Origin: Eggerthella timonensis
GTDB lineage: Bacteria; Actinomycetota; Coriobacteriia; Coriobacteriales; Eggerthellaceae
Direction of reading: 5' to 3'
Length of the DNA stretch: 64,000 nt
NCBI RefSeq assembly: GCF_900184265.1
Contig: NZ_FXXA01000002.1
Coordinates: forward strand, 434,001-498,000
In this document: piece by piece, positions 35,755 to 43,992 of the stretch
How the letters are laid out: every line of letters begins with the position of its first letter
How positions within the stretch are numbered: the stretch's first letter is position 1
Notes under the pieces: model-generated
What the model saw: the letters and a program-made list of their open reading frames with translations, nothing else
What the model was told of the DNA's origin: nothing
The model's database searches: none
Made by a program: the position numbers and the translations under genes

Positions 35755-36621
35755 TCACTGCCGGCTTCCTTCCCCGAACCCAGCCGCAGGAACCGTCCAG
35801 TGCGGCGCGAAGCGCGCCACCCAGTGGCCGAACGCGCGGAACACGACCATCTGCATGCAGGCGGAGAGGAGCATGACCGCGTAGGCGATCAGGGCGCCGA
35901 TCAGGAAGAACGCCCCCACCCCGAGGAGGACGGCGGGGGCGGCCATCTCCGACCCCGCGCCCGCGAAGCCCGCCGCCGCGAACATCGGCATGAGCGCCAG
36001 GAGCGCGATCGGCACGGCCAGCACCGAGACCGCGGCCGACGAGATCAGCGACGGCGCCCACCAGGCGAGCATGGCTTGCCCCATGCCCGCCCGGAAGCGC
36101 GCCCATATCTCCGAGAAGTCGAACGCGGCCCCGAAGCGGCCGGTCAGGCCGATGCGCAGGAAGGCGGCGTACAGGAGCGGGTACAGCACCACCATGGCCG
36201 CGAGGGCCAGCAGGCCGAGGATCGGCACGAGGGCGACCAGCCCCACGACCGCGCCCGCGATGAAGCACATCGCGAGGACGTAGAAGCCGAGCGCGAACGA
36301 GCCGTCCCTGAACGTCCCCTGAGGGAGCGCCTCGCGCCGTCCGCGCGCCGCGTCGCATCCCCACAGGAGCAGGTACCCGACGGCGAAGAAGTTCAGCACC
36401 GGCACCATCATGACGAGCGCGAGCAGCGCCGCCTTGCCGAACCAGCCTTTCGAAGCGCGCACGTCGGCCCATGCCATCGACAGGACGCTCGGGACCGGCG
36501 GCTGGGCCGGCCGAGGGGCCGGCGGAGGGCAGGGAGCCTGTCCGGCGTATCCCGGAGGGGGAGGCGGCGGGCAGCCCCGAGGCCCTCCGCCGACGTTCGG
36601 GTCGTTCTCGTTCTCAGTCAT
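35755..36621 (-). CDS. DUF4013-like polytopic membrane protein
   Basis: 288 residues: a Pro/Gly-rich cytoplasmic N-terminus (runs of Pro around 19-45), then six to seven membrane segments with GYLLLWGCDAARGRREALPQ, resembling DUF4013 proteins. AGGAAAGGACGAGAG precedes the ATG. It overlaps the preceding gene by 4 bases and is the last gene of the long minus-strand cluster. Function unknown. Confidence 0.75.
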   Translation of the reverse strand: MTENENDPNVGGGPRGCPPPPPPGYAGQAPCPPPAPRPAQPPVPSVLSMAWADVRASKGWFGKAALLALVMMVPVLNFFAVGYLLLWGCDAARGRREALPQGTFRDGSFALGFYVLAMCFIAGAVVGLVALVPILGLLALAAMVVLYPLLYAAFLRIGLTGRFGAAFDFSEIWARFRAGMGQAMLAWWAPSLISSAAVSVLAVPIALLALMPMFAAAGFAGAGSEMAAPAVLLGVGAFFLIGALIAYAVMLLSACMQMVVFRAFGHWVARFAPHWTVPAAGFGEGSRQ

Positions 36622-36893
36622 CTCTCGTCCTTTCCTCGGCGCCCGTCGGCGCCCTCGATTCTGTTCCGGTCCAGCGCCTCGGCCAAGGCTCGCCTCGCGG
36701 ACTCGCAGTCGCCGCGCGCGACGTAGCCCGGGCACAGGTAGGCGCCCGCCTCGTTCCATTCGTCGATCCCGAAGGCCTCGGCGTCGTCGATCCTCCTGAT
36801 CGCGCTGGCGCAGAGGCCGGGAGCGGCCCGCAGGCTCGAGACGAACGTCGGCGAGGTCCTCAGCACCAGGTAGTCGAGCAGCCCTATCTCCAC
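36618..36893 (-). CDS. Small soluble protein of unknown function
   Basis: 91 residues, mostly helical, with DEWNEAGAYLCPGYVARGDC. The start lies 4 bases after the LysR-like gene and the end overlaps the DUF4013-like gene by 4 bases, so the three are translated in relay. No family recognised. Confidence 0.65.
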   Translation of the reverse strand: MEIGLLDYLVLRTSPTFVSSLRAAPGLCASAIRRIDDAEAFGIDEWNEAGAYLCPGYVARGDCESARRALAEALDRNRIEGADGRRGKDER

Positions 36894-36897
36894 GGCG

Positions 36898-37128
36898 CTA
36901 TCCCTCCCCTCCAGCTTCCCGGTCGAGCCCGGCGCGGACCTCCTGGCCGAGCGGGGTGGGGACGACGCCCCACGGCGCCCTGACGAACAGGTCCCCGCCG
37001 AGCTCTCCCTCGAGGTCGCGAACGCGCCGGAGGGCCCCCTGGTACGGGATGCCGAGGCATCTCGCCGCGGCGGCGATGGATCCCTTCTCGTATGCGGCCG
37101 CGAACACGGCCATGCGCTTGTCGCGCAT
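36898..37128 (-). CDS. LysR-type helix-turn-helix protein lacking an effector domain
   Basis: 76 residues that match only the DNA-binding part of LysR regulators (MAVFAAAYEKGSIAAAARCL, RVRDLEGELGGDLFVRAPWG, TPLGQEV). A full LysR protein is ~300 residues, so there is no ligand domain. GAGGAGGGGGAG precedes the ATG, and packing with neighbours suggests a real short gene and not a remnant. A second such protein is at 41677-41964. Confidence 0.75.
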   Translation of the reverse strand: MRDKRMAVFAAAYEKGSIAAAARCLGIPYQGALRRVRDLEGELGGDLFVRAPWGVVPTPLGQEVRAGLDREAGGEG

Positions 37129-37157
37129 CTCCCCCTCCTCCCCGAGGGCCCGCCGGC

Positions 37158-38201
37158 TTACGCGGCCAGCTCCTGCTCCTCGTCGATGATGCCCTCCAGC
37201 TCGCTGGAGAGCGCCTCGGTGTTGGCCAAGAGCTCGTCTATCGTGTAGGCCCCTTCGAAGACGGCCTGCTTGGCGTAGTGGTACTGGTCGTAGACGACGA
37301 TCTCGACGTCCGACTCCGCGTCCCCGAGCTCCCAGCCGACGAACACCGGCACGGTCTCGCCGGGCGCGATGGACTCGTAGTTGAACACGTCCGCGCCCCT
37401 CAGGTAGGCGGAGTAGAGCTCCCGGCCGCCCTGGGACGCGGTCGCGCCGAGGGCGTCGGAGAACGAGACCGTCTCGTCCGACTCGTTCGTGAAATCCCCC
37501 ACGAGGACGACCACCGGGGCCTCCGAGTACTCGTCGAGGCCCACGACCGCCGTGTCCACCTCGAACACGTACTTGGACGAGACGTCCGCCCCGCCGGCGA
37601 TGATCACGTCGTCGGGGTCCGCGGCCGAGCCGCCTGCAGATCCGCCAGACGGACCCGCTTCGGGGCCTCCCCCGGTCGAAGGCCCCTGCGTCGCGGCCGG
37701 GGGCTCCGCCAGCGGGTCGGGACCCTCGTGGATCCCCGCGACCGAGACCGCCCACGCGCCCATGGCGATCGCCGCCGCCCAGACCAAGGTCCACAAGGCG
37801 CCCAAGCCGATGCCGACGAAGCCGCACACCCGGCCCGCCTTGGCGCGCCCGGCCCTCGGATCGACCCCGCCGTCCTCGCCGAGCAGCTTCCGGTACGACC
37901 CCGCGACCAGGACGGCGGCTGCGCCCAGGGCGATGCCGAGCAGGGGGGCGGCGCACAGCACGATGGCCGCAATGCCCAGGGCGAGCGCGGCGGTCGCCTT
38001 CCCCGCGCCCGGCAGGGGCGCGGGCGGGGCGGCGGGAAAGGGCGGAGGAGCCGTCGCAGGCTGCCCGACAGGTGGCGGCGGGGCCGTCCCCCGTCGGGCT
38101 TCGGATTCTGCGAGGGGCCCGGGAACCCAGCCTTCCTCCTGGGCGCCACCGACCGAGGCCGGGACGTCGCCGCCGCCCGCCGTCGTCTCTCTGTCTTCCA
38201 T
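37158..38201 (-). CDS. Membrane protein with DUF5067-like external domain
   Basis: 347 residues: a Pro/Ala-rich cytoplasmic start, three hydrophobic segments resembling DUF4190, a Gly/Ser/Pro linker, and a C-terminal beta-rich domain (VVVLVGDFTNESDETVSFSD, ELYSAYLRGADVFNYES) like DUF5067. GGAGCGAATC precedes the ATG at 38201. DUF5067 proteins are secreted, immunoglobulin-like and of unknown role. Confidence 0.75.
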   Translation of the reverse strand: MEDRETTAGGGDVPASVGGAQEEGWVPGPLAESEARRGTAPPPPVGQPATAPPPFPAAPPAPLPGAGKATAALALGIAAIVLCAAPLLGIALGAAAVLVAGSYRKLLGEDGGVDPRAGRAKAGRVCGFVGIGLGALWTLVWAAAIAMGAWAVSVAGIHEGPDPLAEPPAATQGPSTGGGPEAGPSGGSAGGSAADPDDVIIAGGADVSSKYVFEVDTAVVGLDEYSEAPVVVLVGDFTNESDETVSFSDALGATASQGGRELYSAYLRGADVFNYESIAPGETVPVFVGWELGDAESDVEIVVYDQYHYAKQAVFEGAYTIDELLANTEALSSELEGIIDEEQELAA

Positions 38202-38276
38202 GATTCGCTCCGATCCGCCGCTTCGCAGCGGCATTGCCATGAGGCCCTCCCCGCGTCTCGCCTCGGGAGGGATTCG

Positions 38277-39512
38277 TCACTCGTCGTCCGCTGCGCCTCC
38301 CGGCCCCCGCCGGCCGAGCGCCGAGGACGCCGCGAGCGCGGCCGCGGCCGCTGCGACCGCGGACAGGGCCGTCGGAAGGGCCGGGGAGTCGCCCGTGGCG
38401 GCGAGCCGCTTGCCCGTCCCTCCCGCAACCGCCTTTACGCTATCCGGCCCGCCGTCCGGTCCCGAGGGCGCGCCGGCGGCCGGGACGTCGTCGCCCGCAG
38501 GCGCCTCCGTCCATTGCGCGACGAGCTCGAGCGACGCGACGGAGTCGTTCCCCGCGAGCGATTCGACCGAGTCGTCGGGCGCCACCGGCCTGCCCTGCCA
38601 GGCCCAGCCCGCGAAGGCGAAGCCCTCCCTCGTCGGATCGGCGCCCGAAACGGGCAGGATCCCCTTGTCGGAGAACCCGACGACCCGGCCGGCCGCGGTC
38701 GCGGCGCCGTCCAGGGCACCGCCGGCCAGGTCGTAGGACACCGCGTACTCCCTCGCCTCCCATACGGCTTCGAAGTCCAGGTCGGCCCGCTCCATCCACA
38801 GCGTCGGCTCGTACCACGCGGGCGGGCCGGAGGCGGGGCCGTCCATGTCGCGCCAGCCGACCAGCAGGTGACCCGGCCGGGAGACGGCGGGCGGCTCGCC
38901 GCGCTCGTCCAGGTAGTGCCGCTCGTACACGGCGACGACCTCGCTGCCCGAGCCCCTGTCGGCGTGGAACGAGATCGTGTAGACGGGCGCCGGGGCGTAC
39001 TCGTAGCGGAAGGCGAGCGGGAACGCCACCGGCTCGCCCAGCCTCATCTTGAGGTTGAAGGCGTCTCCTCCGATCTCGGTCTGCCGGAAATGCAGGGCGG
39101 TCGCCCCGAGATCGAAGTCCCATGCCAGCAGGGAGGGCTTGCCCTCATCCTCGTCGTAGCGCGCGACCTCGGCGAAGCCCCCGGCGCCGTCGGAGACGGT
39201 CACGCGCAGAAACGCGCAGTCCCGATGCGCGGGCACGCCCGACACGCTCAGCCAGGAGGGCTCCGCCGTCGAGCCGACCGTCACCGAGGCGCGCGGCGGG
39301 TCGTCCCTCGTCGCCTGCGGTATGTTCGACGACGTCGGTTGGTCCGGGTGCGTGATCCTCACGCACCCGTTCTCGGCCTCCACGCTCGCCGTCCCGGACG
39401 GATCGGCCCACGCCGCGCCCCGGGGCGCCAGCGCTCCCGCGCAGGCCGAGGCCAGCGCGGCCGCCCCCAGGGCCGCGAACGACCTCCTGCTCATGCTCGC
39501 ATCCTTCTGCAT
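38277..39512 (-). CDS. Secreted surface protein with Listeria-Bacteroides-type repeats and LAATG anchor
   Basis: 411 residues: a twin-arginine-like signal (MSRRSFAALG...ASACAGALAPRGAAWA), a beta-rich domain, two Flg_new/InlB-B-type repeats (YTISFHADRGSG...LLVGWRDMDG and YAVSYDLAGGALDG...FAFAGWAWQG), a linker, LAATGD, a membrane helix and a charged end. LAATG is an unusual sortase signal but the layout is typical of wall-anchored proteins. Confidence 0.8.
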   Translation of the reverse strand: MQKDASMSRRSFAALGAAALASACAGALAPRGAAWADPSGTASVEAENGCVRITHPDQPTSSNIPQATRDDPPRASVTVGSTAEPSWLSVSGVPAHRDCAFLRVTVSDGAGGFAEVARYDEDEGKPSLLAWDFDLGATALHFRQTEIGGDAFNLKMRLGEPVAFPLAFRYEYAPAPVYTISFHADRGSGSEVVAVYERHYLDERGEPPAVSRPGHLLVGWRDMDGPASGPPAWYEPTLWMERADLDFEAVWEAREYAVSYDLAGGALDGAATAAGRVVGFSDKGILPVSGADPTREGFAFAGWAWQGRPVAPDDSVESLAGNDSVASLELVAQWTEAPAGDDVPAAGAPSGPDGGPDSVKAVAGGTGKRLAATGDSPALPTALSAVAAAAAALAASSALGRRGPGGAADDE

Positions 39513-39554
39513 CGATCTTCCTCTCTCCCGCGGAACGCCTCGTCGCCCGGACCG

Positions 39555-40142
39555 CTACATCCCGAACATCTGCATGAGCGCGGCCTCGAATCCCGCGCCC
39601 GGCTCCCACGTGCTCCCGTTCAGCGCGTAGGGCAGGGTTATGGTCGTCGTCTCCAAGGGCGCCTCGGCCATCGCCTCCATGAGCAGCTTGCCCACCGTCG
39701 ACTCGTCGGCCCCTTCGGCAGGCGCGCTCTCCGCATAGTCCTCGACCTTGGCGTTGAACGCCTCGCCGACGGCCGCGAGCGACTTGCACGTGGTCTCGAC
39801 CTCGACGGTCGCGGCGGAGCCGGACACCTGCACCTCTCCCACTTGGTAGTCGAAGCCCTCGAGCAGCGCCCGGGCGAGCCCCTCGCCGTCGACGCCGTAC
39901 TGCTCGAGGCCGGCCGAGCCCGCGGCCATGCCCTCCATGACGTCGTCCCACGCCCCGCCCTCCATGGCCTTGATCTCGGAGAGCTCGGACTCCACGCCGC
40001 TGCGGATCAGCTCCTCCGGCGGCTGGCCGCAGCCGGAAAGCCCGGCCCCCAAGGCGACCGCCGTCGCGAGAGCCAGGGCGGCGAGAGCCGCCCTGCCCAG
40101 GATCGTTCCGTTGGTTGGGTTCTCATTCTTCACGTCTTCCAT
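39555..40142 (-). CDS. Secreted lipoprotein, paralogue of the next
   Basis: 195 residues with a lipobox GLSGC after a hydrophobic signal. The mature part has a pattern shared with 40165-40758 (DGEGLARALLEGFDYQVGEV against DAAEFCRELLAGLSFEVRGA; EAPLETTTITLPY against EAPLETVAAELPF; SWEPAQGY-like end). The pair are tandem paralogues of unknown function. Confidence 0.78.
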   Translation of the reverse strand: MEDVKNENPTNGTILGRAALAALALATAVALGAGLSGCGQPPEELIRSGVESELSEIKAMEGGAWDDVMEGMAAGSAGLEQYGVDGEGLARALLEGFDYQVGEVQVSGSAATVEVETTCKSLAAVGEAFNAKVEDYAESAPAEGADESTVGKLLMEAMAEAPLETTTITLPYALNGSTWEPGAGFEAALMQMFGM

Positions 40143-40164
40143 TTCCTCGCCTTTCTCGATCGTC

Positions 40165-40758
40165 TCAACTTGTTCGTTCGTTCCGCCCGCCGGGCGCCGC
40201 CAGGACGCGCGACAGCTCCTCCCCGTACCCTTGCGCCGGCTCCCACGAGCCGCCCTCCAGCTCGAAGGGGAGCTCCGCGGCCACCGTCTCCAGGGGGGCC
40301 TCCCTCACCGCCTCCAGGATCAGCTCGCCCGTGCGCTCGGCGGCCTCCTCGGGCGTGTCCGAGAGGAAGGCGCCGCTCCCCCGGTACTCGGCGAACGCGG
40401 CGGCGAAGGAGAGGAGGGCGCCGTCCGTCGACTTGCGGGTCACGTCGACGCGGACCGTCGCCCTCGCGCCGTCCACGTCCGCCCCGCGGACCTCGAAGGA
40501 CAGGCCCGCGAGCAGCTCCCGGCAGAACTCGGCCGCGTCCACCCCGTAGCGCTCCGTGCCCGCCCGTGCGGAGAGCGCCGCCGCGGCGGCGTCGAAGGCC
40601 GGGCCGTCGAGCCTCGCGGCCTCCTCGAGCTCGGCCGCCGCGCGCTGCTCGACCGTGCGCTCGGAGGCGCCGGCCGGCGCGCAGCCGGCGAGGCAGGCGA
40701 GCGCGATCGCGCATGCGAGGAGGGCGCCGGCCGCGCGGCGGCATGCGGGGCGGGCCAT
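40165..40758 (-). CDS. Secreted lipoprotein, paralogue of 39555-40142
   Basis: 197 residues with a lipoprotein signal (LACAIALACLAGC). The mature domain mirrors its downstream neighbour in order and motifs. It begins 2 bases after the stop of the preceding DUF5067-like lipoprotein gene. Function unknown. Confidence 0.78.
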   Translation of the reverse strand: MARPACRRAAGALLACAIALACLAGCAPAGASERTVEQRAAAELEEAARLDGPAFDAAAAALSARAGTERYGVDAAEFCRELLAGLSFEVRGADVDGARATVRVDVTRKSTDGALLSFAAAFAEYRGSGAFLSDTPEEAAERTGELILEAVREAPLETVAAELPFELEGGSWEPAQGYGEELSRVLAAPGGRNERTS

Positions 40759-40760
40759 CC

Positions 40761-41660
40761 CTACGCCTTCGCGCCGGCGTCTGCGGCCGGGGCCTTCGCA
40801 GAGCCTGCCAGCTCGATGGTCTTCTCGAGCACCGTGCGCTGGTCGTAGCTCTCCCAGTCGACGACCTTGAGCTCCACCGGCGAGGCGGCGTCGAGCAGCT
40901 CCCAGACGGCCTGCACCTCGACGCTGGCGCCCTTCTTCACCTTGGCCGTCCTGTTCCCGTCCCTCTTCTCGTCGTAGGAGGGATGCCGGTAGGGCAGGTG
41001 GCCCTGCTTGAGCCCCACGTCGTTCTGGTACAGCTGCACGTCGGCCGCGCTGCCGAACGACCGCGCCTCGTCGGCGTTGTTCGTGAACGTGAAGTCCACC
41101 ACCACGAGGTCCTTGCCCTCGCCGTCGTCGGCGACCGTCGCGCCGCCCACCTCGAGGTCGAAGCCCGCCTCGGACTCCACCTTCTCGATCCGGGAGAGAT
41201 TGAGCGTCTCCCGGTAGAGCTCGACGGTCGACTTGCCGTCGACCGTCGCGGGCGCGACGACGACCTCGGCGGGGCCGTCGCCCCTGAGCTCGAAGGCGAC
41301 CTGGCCTCGCCCCTCTTCTCCAGGAGCCAGGTTGCCGCCCATCGTCGGCAGCGCTCCGGGCACCTCGGAGGACAGGTAGCCTTGGGCCAGTGCGGCGCCG
41401 CCCTGCGATGCGGTCGCGCAGGAATAGCCCGCGTAGTCGGCGGGCACGCTCTCGGCGCCGTTGTTCTTGACGACAAGGTCGAGCACGAGCATCCTCTTGC
41501 CGTCGCGGCCCCCCGTCGTCCACGCGCGCTCGACGCGCACGTCGAACTCCGGGCCCGCGCCTCCCGCCGCGCAGCCCGAGAGGGCCGCCGGCGCGGCGAT
41601 CGCGGACGCGAGTGCCAGGGCGGCGAACGACCGCCGCGTCATCGCTCTTTCTCTTGCCAT
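40761..41660 (-). CDS. Lipoprotein with two DUF5067-like domains
   Basis: 299 residues: twin-arginine start (MTRRSFAALALASAIAAPAA), lipobox LSGC, then two beta-rich repeats, each with a conserved VVDFTFTNNADEARSFG-type core and a residue pattern like the external domain at 37158-38201. Probably exposed on the membrane. Function unknown. Confidence 0.78.
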   Translation of the reverse strand: MARERAMTRRSFAALALASAIAAPAALSGCAAGGAGPEFDVRVERAWTTGGRDGKRMLVLDLVVKNNGAESVPADYAGYSCATASQGGAALAQGYLSSEVPGALPTMGGNLAPGEEGRGQVAFELRGDGPAEVVVAPATVDGKSTVELYRETLNLSRIEKVESEAGFDLEVGGATVADDGEGKDLVVVDFTFTNNADEARSFGSAADVQLYQNDVGLKQGHLPYRHPSYDEKRDGNRTAKVKKGASVEVQAVWELLDAASPVELKVVDWESYDQRTVLEKTIELAGSAKAPAADAGAKA

Positions 41661-41676
41661 GCGGTGCTTCCTTTCA

Positions 41677-41964
41677 CTAGTCGGCGCGGGGCCTCGGTTC
41701 CGGCCCGCGCAGCGAGGAGCCGAACGACTCGCACAGCTCGAACGCCTTGAGCGCCATCCTCGCATACGGCAGGAGGGCCCACGCCGCATCGGTGGGGGCG
41801 ACGCCCCTGCCGCTCCGGTCGAAGAGCGGCCGGCCCAGTTCCCTCTCGAGGTCGCCCACGGCCTTCGAGACGTTCTGCACCGACATTCTGTTGCGCTTCG
41901 CGGCGCCCGAGAGGCTCCCCTCGTCGCACGCGTCGGCGAACAGCCTCAGCTGCCTTATCTTCAC
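41677..41964 (-). CDS. LysR-type helix-turn-helix protein, short form
   Basis: 95 residues covering a LysR DNA-binding domain (MKIRQLRLFADACDEGSLSG, MSVQNVSKAVGDLERELGRP, LFDRSGRGVAPTDA) and no effector domain. GGAGGAAGG precedes the ATG. With 36898-37128 it gives two effector-less LysR proteins in one cluster. Confidence 0.8.
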   Translation of the reverse strand: MKIRQLRLFADACDEGSLSGAAKRNRMSVQNVSKAVGDLERELGRPLFDRSGRGVAPTDAAWALLPYARMALKAFELCESFGSSLRGPEPRPRAD

Positions 41965-42027
41965 CGGCCTTCCTCCTTGTCTGCCAAGCGCCGGGGCGCC
42001 GTTTCCGCGGCGCCTCCGGCGGATCCG

Positions 42028-42291
42028 CTACAAGTACGCCCCGTAGGTCGCCATGACGCCCGCGAACACGACGGCGTAGAACGCGATCCACGCCACCAAG
42101 CCGATGGCCATGCCCACCACCGAGCTCACGATGGCCGACTTCTTGACCGCCGGCGCCTTGTCCTTGTTGACGAGCCAGGCGACGAGCACGCCGATGAGCA
42201 TGAGGAAGAAGCCGAGCGCTCCGTAGCCGAACTTCGCCCCTCCCGAAAGGGAGGGCATCTCCACTTGGTACTGCATAGGTTCGTTCTCCAT
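42028..42291 (-). CDS. Small two-helix membrane protein
   Basis: 87 residues with two membrane helices (YGALGFFLMLIGVLVAWLVN and SSVVGMAIGLVAWIAFYAVV). The first helix with its G-F-x-x-P-like entry resembles zinc-ribbon/TM2-type small proteins but no zinc site is present. Start set by AAGGAGAA upstream of MENEPMQYQVEM. Confidence 0.75.
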   Translation of the reverse strand: MENEPMQYQVEMPSLSGGAKFGYGALGFFLMLIGVLVAWLVNKDKAPAVKKSAIVSSVVGMAIGLVAWIAFYAVVFAGVMATYGAYL

Positions 42292-42344
42292 TTGGTTCTT
42301 CTCCTTAGTTTCGTTTTTCCGATCAGTTCTCTGCGCGCCGGCGC

Positions 42345-42656
42345 CTAGGCGAGGATCGAGGCCGTCCAGGACAGCAGCCTCGATGCCGCGATCGCTGCGA
42401 GCACGAAGGCGTTCATGATGCAGCCGATCGCCGCTGCGCCGGCGGCTTCGTGCGCGGCCCCGACCGACCTGGATCGGCCGACGAGCCACGAAGCGAGCAC
42501 GCCTGCCGCGGACAGGGCCAGCCCGAGCGCGAAGAACGCGGCCCTGGCGGCCGCCGGCATGCGCGCGGGCGCCGCCGCGGGGGCGGGCGTTTCGCGCTCG
42601 GGCGCCTCGGCCTCCTCGGGTTCCAGCTCGACGAGCAGCCTCGACTCGTTCTCCAC
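42345..42656 (-). CDS. Small two-helix membrane protein, relative of the next
   Basis: 103 residues from a GTG after GGAGGAGGAG. An acidic N-terminus is followed by two hydrophobic helices with GVLASWLVGRSR, similar to GVLVAWLVNKDK of its neighbour, suggesting a diverged duplicate. Function unknown. Confidence 0.7.
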   Translation of the reverse strand: MENESRLLVELEPEEAEAPERETPAPAAAPARMPAAARAAFFALGLALSAAGVLASWLVGRSRSVGAAHEAAGAAAIGCIMNAFVLAAIAASRLLSWTASILA

Positions 42657-42700
42657 GTCTCCTCCTCCTTCGAGGGCTCCGGGGCGGGCCCGGTCCCCGG

Positions 42701-42859
42701 CTATTTGCCGTCCGGAACGGCCCCGATGCGGCAGATGGTCGAGCCGCACACGGGGCAGGAGCCCTTCGCTATGGCCTTCCCGTTGCTCGTCTTCCCCATC
42801 TTCGGTTCGAGCATCTGCCTCTTCTGCTTGCACTTCATGCAGTACGCTTCAATCGACAT
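42701..42859 (-). CDS. Zinc-ribbon protein, DUF5679-like
   Basis: 52 residues with two CxxC pairs (YCMKCKQ and CPVCGS) forming a likely zinc ribbon. Resembles DUF5679. It overlaps the winged-helix gene upstream by 25 bases. Confidence 0.78.
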   Translation of the reverse strand: MSIEAYCMKCKQKRQMLEPKMGKTSNGKAIAKGSCPVCGSTICRIGAVPDGK

Positions 42860-43197
42860 GATCCGCGCTCCTTTTCTCCATGGTCGTCTTCCCGCCCGCC
42901 TTCGCCCGAGGGAGGCTCGTCCCCGACGAGGACGAGCCAGTTCCTGCCCTTCGCGGTGATGCGGTACGCGTTCTCCTGCTGGCCGCCGTTCGGAAGGAAC
43001 CGCGGCCGCACGGCTATCATCCCCTCGTCCTTCAGGGCCCTGAGGCTGCACCTCGCGCGGCACTCGGTGATGCCGAGCGCCGCGCTCAAGGCCGACAGGG
43101 ACAGGGGAATCGGCCGGTCGGCCGCGCCCGCGTCCCTCAACCGCCCGAGCACCCGGGCCTTCCTCTCCTCGAGCTCTCGCGCCGCCGTTCTCGCCAT
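42835..43197 (-). CDS. Winged-helix DNA-binding protein
   Basis: 120 residues with a MarR/GntR-like winged helix (LSLSALSAALGITECRARCS, LRALKDEGMIAVRPRFLPNG, YRITAKGRNWLVL). It lies 39 bases after the second sortase gene and precedes the group of small genes. A local regulator is likely. Confidence 0.75.
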   Translation of the reverse strand: MARTAARELEERKARVLGRLRDAGAADRPIPLSLSALSAALGITECRARCSLRALKDEGMIAVRPRFLPNGGQQENAYRITAKGRNWLVLVGDEPPSGEGGREDDHGEKERGSCRLKRTA

Positions 43198-43236
43198 CGC
43201 TTCTCCTTTGCGTCTTCTCGTCGTCCGGCCGCTTCC

Positions 43237-43992
43237 TCAGCGCCGCCTCTCGCAGTACACGAGGTAGCGCTGCGCGTTGGTCGGGAAGGGGTGGCAGGTG
43301 AGCAGGGTCACGAGATCGCGCCCGGGCTGGATGAGGACGGCTTCGCGGTCCCCCGGGTCGATCACCCTTATCTCGGACACCCGGTATTCGAGCTTGCCGA
43401 ACGGGTTGGCCACCTCCACCTCGTCCCCCACCTCCAACGACTCTATATCGCGGAACATGGCCGCGGTGGCCATGCCCCGGTGCCCGGCTATGACGGCGTT
43501 CGTGCTCTCGCCGCCGATTGGCGCGGACGTCTCGCCGAGCAGCGCCGCCCCCCGCGCCATGTTCTCCTCGCTCGCCCCCAGGTACACGGGCACGCGCAGG
43601 CCCATCTTCGGCACCTCCAGGTACCCGATCATGTCCTCGTCGAAGCCGTAGGCCGCGAGGTCGACGGCCGGCTGCTCGTAGGAGAACGGGTCCTTGAGGC
43701 CCGCCTGCCCTTCCTCGAATATGCGCCCGTTGTAGGCCTCGAGGTCGGCCAGCAGCCGGTCCAGGTCCTTGCCCGACGCCGACTTCCCCGCAGCAGCCGC
43801 GCCGCCGTACTCGACGTCGTAGCGGCCCACGGCCTGCTCGGCATCGGCCCGGTAGAGCGCCTGCATGGCGAACGGGTAACCGATCGCGCCCGCGCCCGCC
43901 GCGATCAGGAGCGCCGCGAGCGCGATCGACGCCTTCCGCGGGGGGCGGGGGCTCGGCCGGCGTCCGGCCGCCTTCCGCGTCCTGCTATCCAA
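43237..43992 (-). CDS. Class C sortase 2
   Basis: About 251 residues from a TTG overlapping the previous sortase. It has an N-terminal membrane helix, a lid DPF (LKDPFSYEQP), catalytic His in AGHRG, catalytic Cys in TLLTC and Arg in NAQRYLVY. Class C sortases with a DP(F/W) lid polymerise pilin subunits. It ends without the C-terminal helix found in sortase 1. Confidence 0.88.
   Translation of the reverse strand: MDSRTRKAAGRRPSPRPPRKASIALAALLIAAGAGAIGYPFAMQALYRADAEQAVGRYDVEYGGAAAAGKSASGKDLDRLLADLEAYNGRIFEEGQAGLKDPFSYEQPAVDLAAYGFDEDMIGYLEVPKMGLRVPVYLGASEENMARGAALLGETSAPIGGESTNAVIAGHRGMATAAMFRDIESLEVGDEVEVANPFGKLEYRVSEIRVIDPGDREAVLIQPGRDLVTLLTCHPFPTNAQRYLVYCERRR

Noticed and set aside
37092-41750. 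1552-codon plus-strand frame
   Set aside because: No start context and repetitive Arg/Ala/Gly-rich translation; it is antisense to several well-supported minus-strand genes with signals and lipoboxes.
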